A stretch of DNA of 64,000 nucleotides from the NCBI RefSeq assembly GCF_020700235.1, contig NZ_CP085302.1, positions 186,001-250,000 of the forward strand. Reading direction: 5' to 3'. Origin of the DNA: Haladaptatus pallidirubidus. Lineage in GTDB: Archaea > Halobacteriota > Halobacteria > Halobacteriales > Haladaptataceae. Made by a program: the position numbers and the translations under genes. The notes under the pieces were generated by a model. The model saw only the letters and a program-made list of their open reading frames with translations. It ran no database searches and was not told the origin of the DNA. Positions 26,072-35,351 of this stretch are shown here, one piece after another (positions within the stretch are counted from its first letter, which is position 1; each line of letters opens with the position of its first letter).

Positions 26072-26623
26072 ATGAGCAATGAATTAGGTCGACATAGTAT
26101 ATTGAGCAGCTTTATTGATGGACTTGATATTGCTATTGAAACGGCAACGGGATGGCCAGGGATCGGGCTTGTATTCCTCTACTCATTCTTAATTGCTTTT
26201 CTATTACCAGGCCCCAGTGAAGTTGTATTGGCTGCACCGCTAGACCTTGGATTTCCGTACTGGACTCGCATAGGAATCATCATGCTCTCCAGTGCTTTTG
26301 GCAAGGCTCTTGGGAGCCTATTAGCATTTCATATTGGCCAGGAGGCCAAAAAAGCGGGGCCAATTGTTCGATGGTTGCGTCGTTCTCGGTTTGATATCAT
26401 AGAATGGTCTGAAAAGCGGACGGTCAAGTTGGCACAAACCTACGGCTATTGGGGATTGGCAGGTGCTTTGTGTATCCCCTTTTTCCCAGATACAGTCTCG
26501 ATCTATGCCTTCGCCATACTCGAAGAAGATTATTTTAAATTCGCTCTCGCTACGTTTCTCGGCAGTCTTGGCCGACTCTTGGTCACTGTTCTCTTTGTTG
26601 GAAGCGCATTTACAATACTTTGA
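26072..26623 (+). CDS. YqaA/VTT-type membrane protein
   Basis: A 183-residue integral membrane protein of the YqaA branch of the DedA/VTT group. Features are a first helix IGLVFLYSFLIAFLLPGPSE, a small-residue helix with SSAFGKALGSLLAFHIGQ, an amphipathic segment KRTVKLAQTYGYWG, the LCIPFFPDTVSIYAFAI helix with the family Pro, and a final GSLGRLLVTVLFVGSAF. The family is linked to lipid scrambling and membrane homeostasis; no specific substrate can be assigned. The ATG at 26072 gives the usual cytoplasmic start. Codon usage is more A/T-rich than neighbours. Confidence 0.75.
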   Translation: MSNELGRHSILSSFIDGLDIAIETATGWPGIGLVFLYSFLIAFLLPGPSEVVLAAPLDLGFPYWTRIGIIMLSSAFGKALGSLLAFHIGQEAKKAGPIVRWLRRSRFDIIEWSEKRTVKLAQTYGYWGLAGALCIPFFPDTVSIYAFAILEEDYFKFALATFLGSLGRLLVTVLFVGSAFTIL

Positions 26624-27145
26624 TCATGAGATCAAGTATCTATTGCGTCGTACACCCCAGACCACTCGCTATTAACATTTGATAGCGGTTTCGTTCACGG
26701 CGATCCGCGTCGACGGCGCCGACAGCAGGTTCGAGACGCTGTCAACCATCCGATGCACCCACTGAAAGATCGCTTGATGTGACCGTTTCACGACGAAGAG
26801 AGTGAGAATCGTTTTTATTTTCTGAGTGATCAATCAGTCGGGTGAAGCCGGACAACGAACGCCCTAACGAGCGTCACCGTCCGCTCTCAACATTCAAGGT
26901 TTGCCGTCTCCAATGTCTCGCTGAGCAGTTCTCAGTTAAGCGAAGCACTAGATCGACAGACTACTCGCTTCTCAAGCTGGCTTAGCTAGACAGTGCGGCG
27001 TATGTATCGTGTTGTCTTCCAAAGCACGACTGATAGCTTACAATGGGATACTTCGCCGTTGTCTTGACGCCAAACGCCGCGTAGAATGGGTTTCAGATCA
27101 GAGGGATGCAAACGCATTAGCGCTTACATCCCTTCTTATAGCAAC
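26624..27145. other. Gene-free stretch with an IS6 remnant
   Basis: Apart from the IS6-type transposase fragment (26680-26812) no gene is supported. 26813-27145 shows no features beyond the upstream region of the universal stress protein gene. Confidence 0.4.
26680..26812 (-). mobile_element. IS6-family transposase fragment
   Basis: Reading the minus strand gives VKRSHQAIFQWVHRMVDSVS, then a Pro/Ser segment and RIAVNETAI. This is the helix before, and the first catalytic strand (usually RVAVDETAV) of, haloarchaeal IS6-type DDE transposases. The catalytic Asp is replaced by Asn (VNET). Nothing of the rest is visible. A stranded, dead fragment. Confidence 0.65.
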
Positions 27146-28018
27146 ATGTACAATGACATCCTTCTTCCCTTCGACGGAAGTGACGGCGCTATAGACCTGC
27201 TTCATCACAGCAGTGCTATTGCACAATGGGCAGATGCGACTATCCACGTACTCTTCGTTGCAGACACGACTCGCGACAGCATTGTCACAATCGAAGGTCA
27301 GGTAGTTGATGCACTGGAGGAGCAAGGCGAAGACGTCGTTGAAGAAGCAGCGGAGATCCTCAAGGAACTCGGCGTTGATCACGAAACCGATGTCGTTCAA
27401 GGTAATCCGGCACCATCGATCGCCAATTATGCTGCGCAGTACGGTCATGATTTGATTATCATGCCAACACACGGCCGCACAGGGGTCTCTCGCTACCTCC
27501 TCGGAAGTGTGACTGAAAAAGTTGTCCGGCTCTCTGCGATCCCAGTCCTGACATCACGAATACGTTTTGATGAACGGCTCGCATTCCCGTATGAAAACAT
27601 TCTCATTCCTACAGACGGGAGTCGCGGTGCAACCCTCGCTGCTCGACACGGCCTCTCGCTCGCGGTGGCCCTTAATGCGACCGTGCATGCGCTTTCAGTA
27701 GTGGACGATACCTCGTTCGGCTTCGACGTTCGCTCTACAGCTTCCGAGCGGAGTGGTGAGAAGGCTGCGAACAATGCCGTTGACGATCTTCTCTCCGAAG
27801 CAGAGTCACATGGTGTCACAAACACCGTTTCCCACGTCGAGTCCGGGTCGCCGTTCGAGGAGATCCTCAGCTGTCTCGAATCGAATGATATCGACGCTGT
27901 CGTAATGGGAACCACGGGTCGGCGCGGAACGGATCGAATATTGTTTGGCAGTGTTGCCGAAAAGACGGTCAGATCTGCCCCCGTCCCGGTTATTACGGTC
28001 GGAGAAGGTGTCCAGTAG
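27146..28018 (+). CDS. Tandem universal stress protein (two UspA domains)
   Basis: A 290-residue protein with two UspA domains. The first starts YNDILLPFDGSDGA and ends with the ATP-loop IIMPTHGRTGVSRYLLGSVTEKV, fitting G-2x-G-9x-G(S/T). The second starts YENILIPTDGSRGATLA and ends VMGTTGRRGTDRILFGSVAEKTV, again with the nucleotide motif. So both halves could bind ATP. Cytoplasmic stress-response protein. The ATG at 27146 is chosen because the domain begins directly after it. Confidence 0.9.
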   Translation: MYNDILLPFDGSDGAIDLLHHSSAIAQWADATIHVLFVADTTRDSIVTIEGQVVDALEEQGEDVVEEAAEILKELGVDHETDVVQGNPAPSIANYAAQYGHDLIIMPTHGRTGVSRYLLGSVTEKVVRLSAIPVLTSRIRFDERLAFPYENILIPTDGSRGATLAARHGLSLAVALNATVHALSVVDDTSFGFDVRSTASERSGEKAANNAVDDLLSEAESHGVTNTVSHVESGSPFEEILSCLESNDIDAVVMGTTGRRGTDRILFGSVAEKTVRSAPVPVITVGEGVQ

Positions 28019-28599
28019 ACAAAGATACGGACGGTAGGGCTATACCTACTTAAGGGAGATTATATCGCTAGAATGGACAAAATTCCTCGTTGAGGAACAG
28101 TTTCGGAATTAGTCGAGTAAATCGTATTGTGAATCATATGCAAGTCAGTATAGGGGTTCCGGGTGGTTTTACTACTACTTATAGATTTAGTAGAAGTGTA
28201 GAAACGAGAGTAACTATATGGGGGCCTCCTAATTCATAATATTTAAGAATAATATTTATGGTGGTGTAGAATCGATAGAAGATTGTCGAAGGCAAAGACT
28301 CAGCGGTCGCCTGTCTTCGATATTATCCAAAGGTAACTCACAGACGTGGATCACTGTTTATGACGGCACCAACCTGACTCTCCACGTCCTTTCCAAGAAG
28401 GCGAATTGTCGTACCAGCCATTATCAAAACAGGTGAATACTCCACCTATCTCTTGCCGTTACCTTATTGATATAATGCCGATTATTGTGTGAGTAAATGA
28501 TATTTAACAGTTAATCTCCGTGCAGGAACTACTCGTCTTCTCAGCGGCCCCAGGCGTTACCCTGCTGCAGACCATTACGTGGATGGCGGGAGACAACGA
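28019..28599. other. Gene-free stretch with repeat copy C
   Basis: No gene is supported. A divergent copy of the dispersed repeat lies at 28140-28181 (minus strand TAAGTAGTAGTAAAACCACC). Otherwise AT-rich non-coding sequence. Confidence 0.4.
28140..28181 (-). repeat. Dispersed repeat, copy C (divergent)
   Basis: On the plus strand it reads GGGGTTCCGGGTGGTTTTAC, then TACTACTTA. Compared with copy A (GGGTCCCGGGGTGGTTCTAC) the left half is clearly related. Confidence 0.5.
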
Positions 28600-29075
28600 A
28601 TGAATGACGAAAACCGTTACACGCGACGAAGCTTCCTCGCGGGAGCAGGCGGCATACTTTGGGGTTGGTGGTAACAGATTCGGTGTTAGCACAGAACCAA
28701 ATAAGGCGAACGATGATAGCGCGAAAGTCCGAGCTGTTCAAAGGAAAATACGTTGGACAGTTCATCATCGTCGCCGTTGCAAAGGAAAGACAGGTCAGAC
28801 CAGAGGTAGTATCGACCTGCAATACCGCCAACTGGAGGCCGAAGAAGACGAGGGTCTATGACAGCGTCTTCGTCGATCATCTCGGGAACTCGACGCAATC
28901 CATCAGAACCGATATCTTCACGGATGGAACGAAATCGAAGATCGAAGTCGGACAACCATTCATCATTAATGAGGCTCGTTCCTGTACGGACAAGTATATC
29001 GTTCTGGAAGCGGAGTCAGTTCCAACGTATGCGGCAACTGGCGAACCTCGGGGACCGACAGCGACTCCACGCTAG
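28600..29075 (+). pseudogene. Tat-exported protein with a frameshift in its signal peptide
   Basis: The ATG at 28600 opens MNDENRYTRRSFLAGAGGIL, a textbook twin-arginine signal, but that frame ends at WGWW-stop. Shifting frame at about 28658-28665 (a G/T-rich run) gives GLVVTDSVLAQ and then a 130-residue mature part, so the hydrophobic core and cleavage region are restored. The mature part (KYVGQFIIVAVAKERQVRPE, SVFVDHLGNSTQ) is not a family I recognise. Either a recent inactivation or a sequencing slip. Confidence 0.6.
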
Positions 29076-29239
29076 ATCCCATCTCGTGAAATCCCTTGGT
29101 GAACAGCTCTCGTTTGATGAGAGTCGTCTATCAGTAAAGGGCAATAGGGATTTTTGTGTGTCCATGGGCGTTCGAGAATATCAGTTATATTTGCAAATGT
29201 GCTCTCACTACTCTAATAACCATTATATATGCATTACGG

Positions 29240-29329
29240 TTTGCGCATAGATCAAAGAGGGGGTGTCAGGCATAATTTTCTTCCACTTATTACGGAGTAG
29301 AAAATCGGCTTCGTACTAATTAGAGAGCG
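29240..29329 (-). repeat. Dispersed repeat, copy B (extended form)
   Basis: 29243-29329 is the ungapped 87-nt partner of 16354-16440. On the minus strand it begins TAAGTGGAAGAAAA and ends ATCTATGCGC. It lies immediately before the 3' end of the ATP-grasp gene. Confidence 0.7.
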
Positions 29330-29383
29330 TGTATTCAGCAGAAACGCTCTCCCCAGTACTAGTTCGAAAAAGTACTTCCCAAA

Positions 29384-30121
29384 TTACTGGTTGGGCAAAT
29401 CTACACGAATCGACTCATAGAGGGCCGGTTCTAACCCGCTGTCCCGGTACCCTGCGGCGAGATTGACGTCTACGGCCCAGAACCGGTCCTTGTCATCTTT
29501 GACGAAGTCAATCCCGACGCCACGAAGATTGAGTCGGGTGACGAGGCGGCGAAGACGTCGCGTAAGCGTCGGTCTGGGACGTATCTGATTCAGAAATCGT
29601 TTGGGGCCGTGGAGCTTCGAGGTGACACGCTTGGCCGCCGTTTGGACTCGCGCTCCATCGTTGACGGCGTAGTACTTGTAATCGATGGGCTCCGTGTGGA
29701 TCCGCTCTTGATAGAATCCTCCCTCACCGTTCAGTTCGGGGTCGCCGTGCCAGATGTAGCAGGGCTTTGCAACGTACTCAAACTCGGGTTTTTCGAATGT
29801 TATTCGAGGAGTACGAAACCCGACCGTCTCAAGTGCTCGTAGCCCGATTAGCCGCGAACTCAATGCAATCGTTGCGACGAGGTTATTCCACAAGGGCGTC
29901 CCGGTTCGCCGTGCATACCTGAGAACGGGGAGATTAAGTGGAAACACCTGCTTGTTGACGAGCAGAGCGAGATCATCGATGTGGGTCGGAGAGAGTTCGG
30001 ATCGCGGATCGAAGAATCGAACTGTCTGTCCTGCGTCCCGAAGTTGGCTGGCAACAGCAGTGAACACCGGCTGATCATCAGCACAGAGGATCCCGATTTG
30101 CTTCGCGTCGGCTGTCTTCAT
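29384..30121 (-). CDS. ATP-grasp (RimK-like) protein
   Basis: A 245-residue protein resembling the RimK/ATP-grasp ligases, which join a carboxylate to an amine using ATP. The N-terminal alpha/beta domain (IGILCADDQPVFTAVASQLRDAG) is followed by ATP-grasp elements: the FEYVAKPCY strand with a nucleotide Lys, GFYQERIHTEPIDYKYYAV, and the metal strand FWAVDVNLAAGYRDSG with Asp and Asn ligands. The Gly-rich loop is short (GEGGFY). The substrate is unknown; no operon partner. The ATG at 30121 gives a normal N-terminus. Confidence 0.75.
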   Translation of the reverse strand: MKTADAKQIGILCADDQPVFTAVASQLRDAGQTVRFFDPRSELSPTHIDDLALLVNKQVFPLNLPVLRYARRTGTPLWNNLVATIALSSRLIGLRALETVGFRTPRITFEKPEFEYVAKPCYIWHGDPELNGEGGFYQERIHTEPIDYKYYAVNDGARVQTAAKRVTSKLHGPKRFLNQIRPRPTLTRRLRRLVTRLNLRGVGIDFVKDDKDRFWAVDVNLAAGYRDSGLEPALYESIRVDLPNQ

Positions 30122-30608
30122 AGATAACAGATGTCTGTGTGGCAGGGAAGATAATCCTTTGACATAGTCTTGCACCAACGGATTCGAACGCACGCCACGA
30201 CCGATTTTCAATAGTGACAGAGCCGTACAACGTGCAAAATATGCGCTCTCTATTCAGCACGCCATTTCTATCACCCTCTGAGAATTTCAACAGAGCCGTT
30301 ACAGAGTAATCCACCACATTCGAAGAGGAAAGGGATAGGGCGAGACGATCAACTGTGTTTAGTAGGACTATTGTCTAGATATGATTCAGGCTAATTGACG
30401 AAAGCTCTTTTGTGGGGGTGTTTATCTCTCGATCCAACATATATTTGTAATATTGATTTATATTTGATATAGATAAATATACGATAGATAGTACCAACGA
30501 TAGTGTCACAGACCGATTCACAATGACGCATAAAAAGGCATGAAGTCGGTTAGTAAGTGTTCGATATTCGCTGGCCAGAAATGCTATGTATCTGCTCGCG
30601 AAATACCT
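30122..30608. other. Gene-free, AT-rich stretch
   Basis: No coding frame is supported. 30430-30500 is strongly A/T-rich with TTTATATTTGATATAG-like promoter-type elements. Confidence 0.35.
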
Positions 30609-30758
30609 ATGTGGTCTACTATGAGTGGGAAATTACCGAATCCAGATAACATCAGTGTCAATGAGATAATCAACTTGATTGAAAATATCCCCGAAAAGAA
30701 GCGCAAAAAGATGCTTTCCCAGATCAGCGGCGATGTCGGTAATAACCAGGAAATGTAG
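30609..30758 (+). CDS. Possible small protein, unknown function
   Basis: An open frame of 49 codons (MWSTMSGKLPNPDNISVNEI...). The product is mostly helical and charged (KKRKKMLSQ), with an AT-rich codon choice. No homologue is recognised; it may not be expressed. Confidence 0.25.
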   Translation: MWSTMSGKLPNPDNISVNEIINLIENIPEKKRKKMLSQISGDVGNNQEM

Positions 30759-30841
30759 TTAGTATTGAGCGAAACCCGCTTTTTTCACTGAAGTTCCAAG
30801 CCAGAAATCCTATCCTTCCCGAGGTAAGCGGAAGCTGATAA

Positions 30842-31039
30842 CTCCTCAACTTTGTTCAAGAATGGAAGCAACTGGCTAAACAAGCATTGAGGAAACACGT
30901 CGTAACCGACTGTATCTGGCTCGAAAATAACTACACCTACTGCGGGGTGACCGCCCGACGCTCGCTGATGACTGCAGTGTGTAACGTCTTAGACCGTGAT
31001 CTAGACGGTCTTTCCAGCCATCCGTTGTTGGGTGACTGA
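30842..31039 (+). other. Open frame without start, possible gene remnant
   Basis: Sixty-five codons lie between stops, including VQEWKQLAKQALRKHVVTDC, a segment with LENNYTYCGVTARRSLMTAV, and a regular LDRDLDGLSSHPLLGD end. It has protein-like composition, but no ATG or GTG at the left end and no family I can name. It follows a weak repeat-like TAAGCGGAAG at 30825. Confidence 0.25.
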
Positions 31040-31688
31040 GACATGCTTGTCAGTAATGAAGCGCTCGCACTTTGCGACCGTGCGAACCCAGACGTGAAAC
31101 CGTGAATTTTGAGAATACGTTCTGATGTTGCCATCTCCAACGTCAAACGTACCTCCACAGCATTATGATCCCGACGCTGTACCCTATTCAACAAAGCACT
31201 GTGAACGGATTCCAGGGACGACTTTCCGCGAAAGATTTCTTTTCAATCGTCGTCGCTTGGTTGCGGACTCGGCATACCCTGTCGTGCGCTACTCATCCAA
31301 CCCTCGATGTGTTCGGCGACGTAATCTCGTCCACCCACTCGAATGCACTGAGCGACGCATTTAGTTTCGAAACGACATCTTCCGGCTTTTTGTCTGGTCG
31401 CGCGCCATGTAGTAGTCGGTTCACTCGGCTTATGGTCTTCAAAAATACGAAGTGAATAGCGAACCGGATGAGTCGGACTGCTTTGCAAGCTTTTAAATCC
31501 TGATCGGTTTGTGGATTAGATTGTGCTTATAGACGCATAGATAGTTCAACAATATTCCAACGTGATCAGCGGTTTTGTCTTGCATCTAAAACCGGCGCGC
31601 TGTCATACGGCAACAACCGAATTGAACGTCCTCGATACATCGAAACAGAACGAACTCAAATCGACGCTCACACCTCTCGAACAGCGGT
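31040..31688. other. Gene-free stretch before the Liv operon end
   Basis: No supported gene in any frame. Several short open frames overlap on both strands without recognisable motifs. Confidence 0.35.
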
Positions 31689-32396
31689 TTAGATGCCAAG
31701 GTACTTTTGACGGAGGGTATCATCCTCATGGAGGCGCTCGCTCGTGACTTCTTTGACAATGCGCCCCTCATCGAGAATGTAGTGACGGTCAGCGACCGCA
31801 AGCGCAACTGCCACGTTCTGTTCGACTAGTAGTACTGTGACGTTCTGTTCAGCATTGATATTCTCAATAATGGATTCGATGCGCCGGACGATGTACGGTG
31901 CAAGACCCTCACAGGGTTCGTCGAGGAGCATCATCTGTGGATTGGTGACGAGACTCCGGGCAATTGCGAGCATTTGCTGTTCACCGCCGCTCATATTTTT
32001 CGTCTGTCGGTTTTGCATCTCGTTCAATTCGGGGAATTGTTCCAACACTGTTTCGATACGAAGCGGGTTCAATGCGTAGTTGGCTGCAAGCTCAAGGTTT
32101 TCGATGACAGTTAATTCTCGAAAGCAGCGTCGTCCTTCCGGAACAAAGCTAAGTCCCAGCTTAGAAATCTCGTAGTTACGTCGTTCAAGTAGGTTCTGTC
32201 CATCGAATAGGATCGCTCCGCCGCTGATATACGGTTCATCAGCCCCCACGATGGAGCGCATCGTCGTCGTCTTTCCGGCTCCGTTACGTCCAAGCAGTGA
32301 GACGACCTCGTCTTCTTCGACGACCAGATCGATCCCAAAGAGAATCTGTCCTGTTTCGTAGCCGGCCGTGAGGTTGCGAAGTTCCAATAACGTCAT
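31689..32396 (-). CDS. livF: ABC transporter ATPase LivF, importer 1
   Basis: A 235-residue ATPase of the LivF group. Walker A is GRNGAGKTT, the signature is SGGEQQM, Walker B is MMLLDEPCEG, and the end has the H/Q-switch-type VLLVEQNVAVALAVADR. Paired with LivG; the genes overlap by 4 nt (ATGA). Last gene of the five-gene unit read right to left as J-H-M-G-F. It powers uptake of the ligand of the 35352 binding protein. Confidence 0.94.
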   Translation of the reverse strand: MTLLELRNLTAGYETGQILFGIDLVVEEDEVVSLLGRNGAGKTTTMRSIVGADEPYISGGAILFDGQNLLERRNYEISKLGLSFVPEGRRCFRELTVIENLELAANYALNPLRIETVLEQFPELNEMQNRQTKNMSGGEQQMLAIARSLVTNPQMMLLDEPCEGLAPYIVRRIESIIENINAEQNVTVLLVEQNVAVALAVADRHYILDEGRIVKEVTSERLHEDDTLRQKYLGI

Positions 32397-33196
32397 AGCT
32401 CCTCCTTCATACCACCTAAGTACGCATTCTGAACGTCCTCGTTCCCCCGTATTTCAGCGGGAGAGCCGGTGGCGATGATGGCTCCCTGGTTAAGAACCGA
32501 GATTCGATCACTCATCGAGAGGACGATGCTCATGTCGTGTTCGATGAGCAGTACTGTGAGGTCAAGTTCAGATTGGAGCGAGGCGATGAGATCCGCCGTC
32601 GCCTGTGTTTCGTTCGGCCCCATTCCACTGGTCGGCTCGTCAAGCAGGAGAACGTTTGGCTCGGTTGCGAGCGCCATCGCGATACCGAGTCGTCGCTGAT
32701 CCCCATGCGATAGGTTCCTCGCCTTTTCCTCACGGATATTGTCGATATTGACGCGTTCGAGGATAGAAAGTGCACTATCCTCGCAGAGCTGTTCGCCATC
32801 CCGGAATAGATCGAGACGGAATGTACCGGTTCGAGTAGTTTGTGCGACAACGCGGACGTTCTCGATAACCGTAAGGTCGTTGAACAGCTGATTCGACTGG
32901 AATGATCGTGCGAGTCCTAAGTGTGGGCGGCGCTCCTGTTGGAAATCGGTGATATCCCGTCCTTCAAGCCAGACTGACCCTTCGCTCGGGGCGAGGACGT
33001 GGGTGATCAGGTTGAACAATGTTGTTTTCCCGGCACCGTTTGGGCCGATAATAGCATGCAGTTCCCCGGGCTCAACGACGAGGTTGACCTCGTCGACGGC
33101 AGTCACACCGCCAAACCGTCGAGTGAGATTGACCGTTCCGAGAACTGCGTCGCGCGGGTCGAGTTCAGCCGTGGTGTCGATGGTGATATTTGTCAT
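32393..33196 (-). CDS. livG: ABC transporter ATPase LivG, importer 1
   Basis: A 267-residue ATPase with Walker A GPNGAGKTT, Q-loop ARSFQSNQLF, signature LSHGDQRRL, Walker B VLLLDEPTSGMG, and His switch LIEHDM. The tail ATGSPAEIRGNEDVQNAYLG is typical of LivG. The start at 33196 overlaps LivM by 4 nt. The frame is open upstream but lies within LivM. Confidence 0.94.
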   Translation of the reverse strand: MTNITIDTTAELDPRDAVLGTVNLTRRFGGVTAVDEVNLVVEPGELHAIIGPNGAGKTTLFNLITHVLAPSEGSVWLEGRDITDFQQERRPHLGLARSFQSNQLFNDLTVIENVRVVAQTTRTGTFRLDLFRDGEQLCEDSALSILERVNIDNIREEKARNLSHGDQRRLGIAMALATEPNVLLLDEPTSGMGPNETQATADLIASLQSELDLTVLLIEHDMSIVLSMSDRISVLNQGAIIATGSPAEIRGNEDVQNAYLGGMKEEL

Positions 33197-34308
33197 TGGA
33201 AGCTCCTGAGCCAGTTGTACGCTGATTCGATAACGCTCTTTGTCAGCCCCCATAATCCCTCACGAGGGGAGACGAGAACCGCGATGACGAACAGAAACCC
33301 AAGTAAGAATCGCCAGTAAGCCAGCACGCCTGAAAGTTCAACGCCTACGACCGGGAATTCCGCTAGCGGTAAGTAGAGCGTCTCGAAGTTGGTAAGATAG
33401 TCCTCAGCAAATAGCCACATGAACACGCCTGCGAGAGGTCCAAAAAAGTAGTTTGCACCTCCGAGGACGGTCATTAGTATGGCGTCGCCACTAGTCTGAA
33501 CGGAGAGTAACGACAGCGTCGCACCTTGGTCGTTGATCTCAATGAGTGCGCCTGCAAGACCGGCGAACACCCCACTGAGCGTGAACGCCCACACCTTGTA
33601 CCGCCGTGTGTTCATCCCCATTGCCCGCGCAAGTTCCTCGTTTTCGCGGATTGCGACCAACGATCGGCCGAATGGCGATCGGACGACCTGCCAGAGTGCG
33701 AGCATACTGACGAAGAAGACGAGTCCAACTACGTAGTACCAGTTGACGGAAAATCCCCCGAGGTTCACGAGCATCTGGCCTCGGTAGGTCTGGATGAAAG
33801 CAGGGAGCGTATCCCCCGAAAGACCCTGTGCACCACCGGTGAGATCCTCAGGATTGTAGTTAGCAATGAAATGAACGGATTTCGCAAACGCGAGCGTCAG
33901 CATGGCGAAGTAAATTTCGCCTTTGTGGACGATGAGTCGTGCGATGAGGTAGGCGATCACGCCAGCGACGGCGATGGCAACCGGCGCAGCGATGGCATAC
34001 GGAGCGCTGAACTTGGCGATTCCAATGGCCACTCCGTAGGCACCGGCACCAAGGAAAATAGCGTGACCGAACGAGAGTATCCCCGTGTATCCCAACAGGA
34101 GATTGAACGAGGCAACGAACAGCATCCAGATGAGCATCGTGGTGGCGATCTGTCCGTAACCCAGTACCAACGGATGGCTCACCAACGGACGCAAAAGAAC
34201 CACGATGAGAAAGAGTCCGATTGGAACCGAAAACCGTCTGATCGAAGATACGTCGAAGCGGTTTTCTGTTCGCTTGATCGTCTCGTTCGTCCGTGGTTCG
34301 TCGGTCAT
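33193..34308 (-). CDS. livM: ABC transporter permease LivM, importer 1
   Basis: A 371-residue membrane permease with about ten helices and the LivM features LGYTGILSFGHAIFLGAGAYGVA and FGRSLVAIRENEELARAMGMN (coupling-helix region contacting the ATPases). The charged N-terminus MTDEPRTNETIKRTENR is cytoplasmic. It overlaps LivH and LivG by 4 nt on either side, so expression is coupled. Confidence 0.94.
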   Translation of the reverse strand: MTDEPRTNETIKRTENRFDVSSIRRFSVPIGLFLIVVLLRPLVSHPLVLGYGQIATTMLIWMLFVASFNLLLGYTGILSFGHAIFLGAGAYGVAIGIAKFSAPYAIAAPVAIAVAGVIAYLIARLIVHKGEIYFAMLTLAFAKSVHFIANYNPEDLTGGAQGLSGDTLPAFIQTYRGQMLVNLGGFSVNWYYVVGLVFFVSMLALWQVVRSPFGRSLVAIRENEELARAMGMNTRRYKVWAFTLSGVFAGLAGALIEINDQGATLSLLSVQTSGDAILMTVLGGANYFFGPLAGVFMWLFAEDYLTNFETLYLPLAEFPVVGVELSGVLAYWRFLLGFLFVIAVLVSPREGLWGLTKSVIESAYNWLRSFQ

Positions 34309-35333
34309 TCGAGGAATCCCTCCTGACCGAAGAGTCCGCGCGGACGCACGAGCAGGACGACGATCATCACGAGATATGGGACGAGGCCGTCGATACCGGG
34401 AACGGCGAGCCATTGAATTCCGGTCACAGTCGCCAAGGTTCGAAGGACGACTGGAGTCAGGTACTGAGCCTCTCCGATGAGGAGTCCGGCGAAGACGCTC
34501 CCAAATAGACTTCCTATGCCACCGACGGCGACGACGACGAACGCGAGGATGATGAAGTGTTCACCCATTCCAAGATCCATGCCGACCTCCGCTCCTCGAA
34601 GAACGCCTCCGAGACCGGCAATAAACGATCCTAGGAAGAACATCGCCATGAACCGAATCGGCATATTAATACCGAGGAACTCCGCCATTTCTCGGTCTAG
34701 CACTCCTGCCCGGATCGAGAGTCCGAAGGACGTTCGTTTGATGAAGAGGTACACGGCGAGGACGGTGAGTGCACCGACGATAACGGTAAAAAGCCGGAAG
34801 CGTGCGACAGTCGTTACTCCGAGGTCGGCGCTCGCACTCAACGCCTGTGGCAGTGGAACACCTTTCGGCCCGCCGCCCCAGAAGGCACGAACCAGCTCGG
34901 TGAACATCAGCGAGAGACCAAACGTGGCCAAGAGGCCGACGAGAGGATCTTCATCGTAGACGAACTGCAACACACCCCGCTCGATGATGATACCGACGAG
35001 TCCGATGATGATGGGGGCGATGACGAGGGCAACCCAGAAGGATAACCCTATTTGAGTCATGATTTCGAAGGTGACGTACGCCCCGAGCATCACTAATGCT
35101 CCGTGTGCGAAGTTGACAATTCCGAGGAGGCCGAGGATAATCGACAGTCCCAGCGCGATGAGTACGAGAATCATCCCGTAAACGAGACCGCCGATGGCCT
35201 GGTCGACGAACAGTCCGGGGTGGTCGACGAATGATAGTACGAGAAGCCCTCCGATGACGACGCTGGCAACTACTCCGAGAGGAGAGGCTTCGATCCCGGA
35301 CAAACTCTGGCCGTTGAGCGATCTACGATTCAT
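34305..35333 (-). CDS. livH: ABC transporter permease LivH, importer 1
   Basis: A 342-residue permease. Typical LivH segments are ALGLSIILGLLGIVNFAHGALVMLGAYV, TSFGLSIRAGVLDREMAEFLGIN (coupling region), and VVAVGGIGSLFGSVFAGLLIGEAQ. It follows the binding-protein gene by 18 nt and overlaps LivM by 4 nt. Confidence 0.94.
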   Translation of the reverse strand: MNRRSLNGQSLSGIEASPLGVVASVVIGGLLVLSFVDHPGLFVDQAIGGLVYGMILVLIALGLSIILGLLGIVNFAHGALVMLGAYVTFEIMTQIGLSFWVALVIAPIIIGLVGIIIERGVLQFVYDEDPLVGLLATFGLSLMFTELVRAFWGGGPKGVPLPQALSASADLGVTTVARFRLFTVIVGALTVLAVYLFIKRTSFGLSIRAGVLDREMAEFLGINMPIRFMAMFFLGSFIAGLGGVLRGAEVGMDLGMGEHFIILAFVVVAVGGIGSLFGSVFAGLLIGEAQYLTPVVLRTLATVTGIQWLAVPGIDGLVPYLVMIVVLLVRPRGLFGQEGFLE

Positions 35334-35351
35334 GATGGATCAAACACAGGA

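Noticed and set aside
33526..34326. 266-codon plus-strand frame opposite LivM
   Set aside because: Shadow of the permease; mostly charged with no hydrophobic core or motif.
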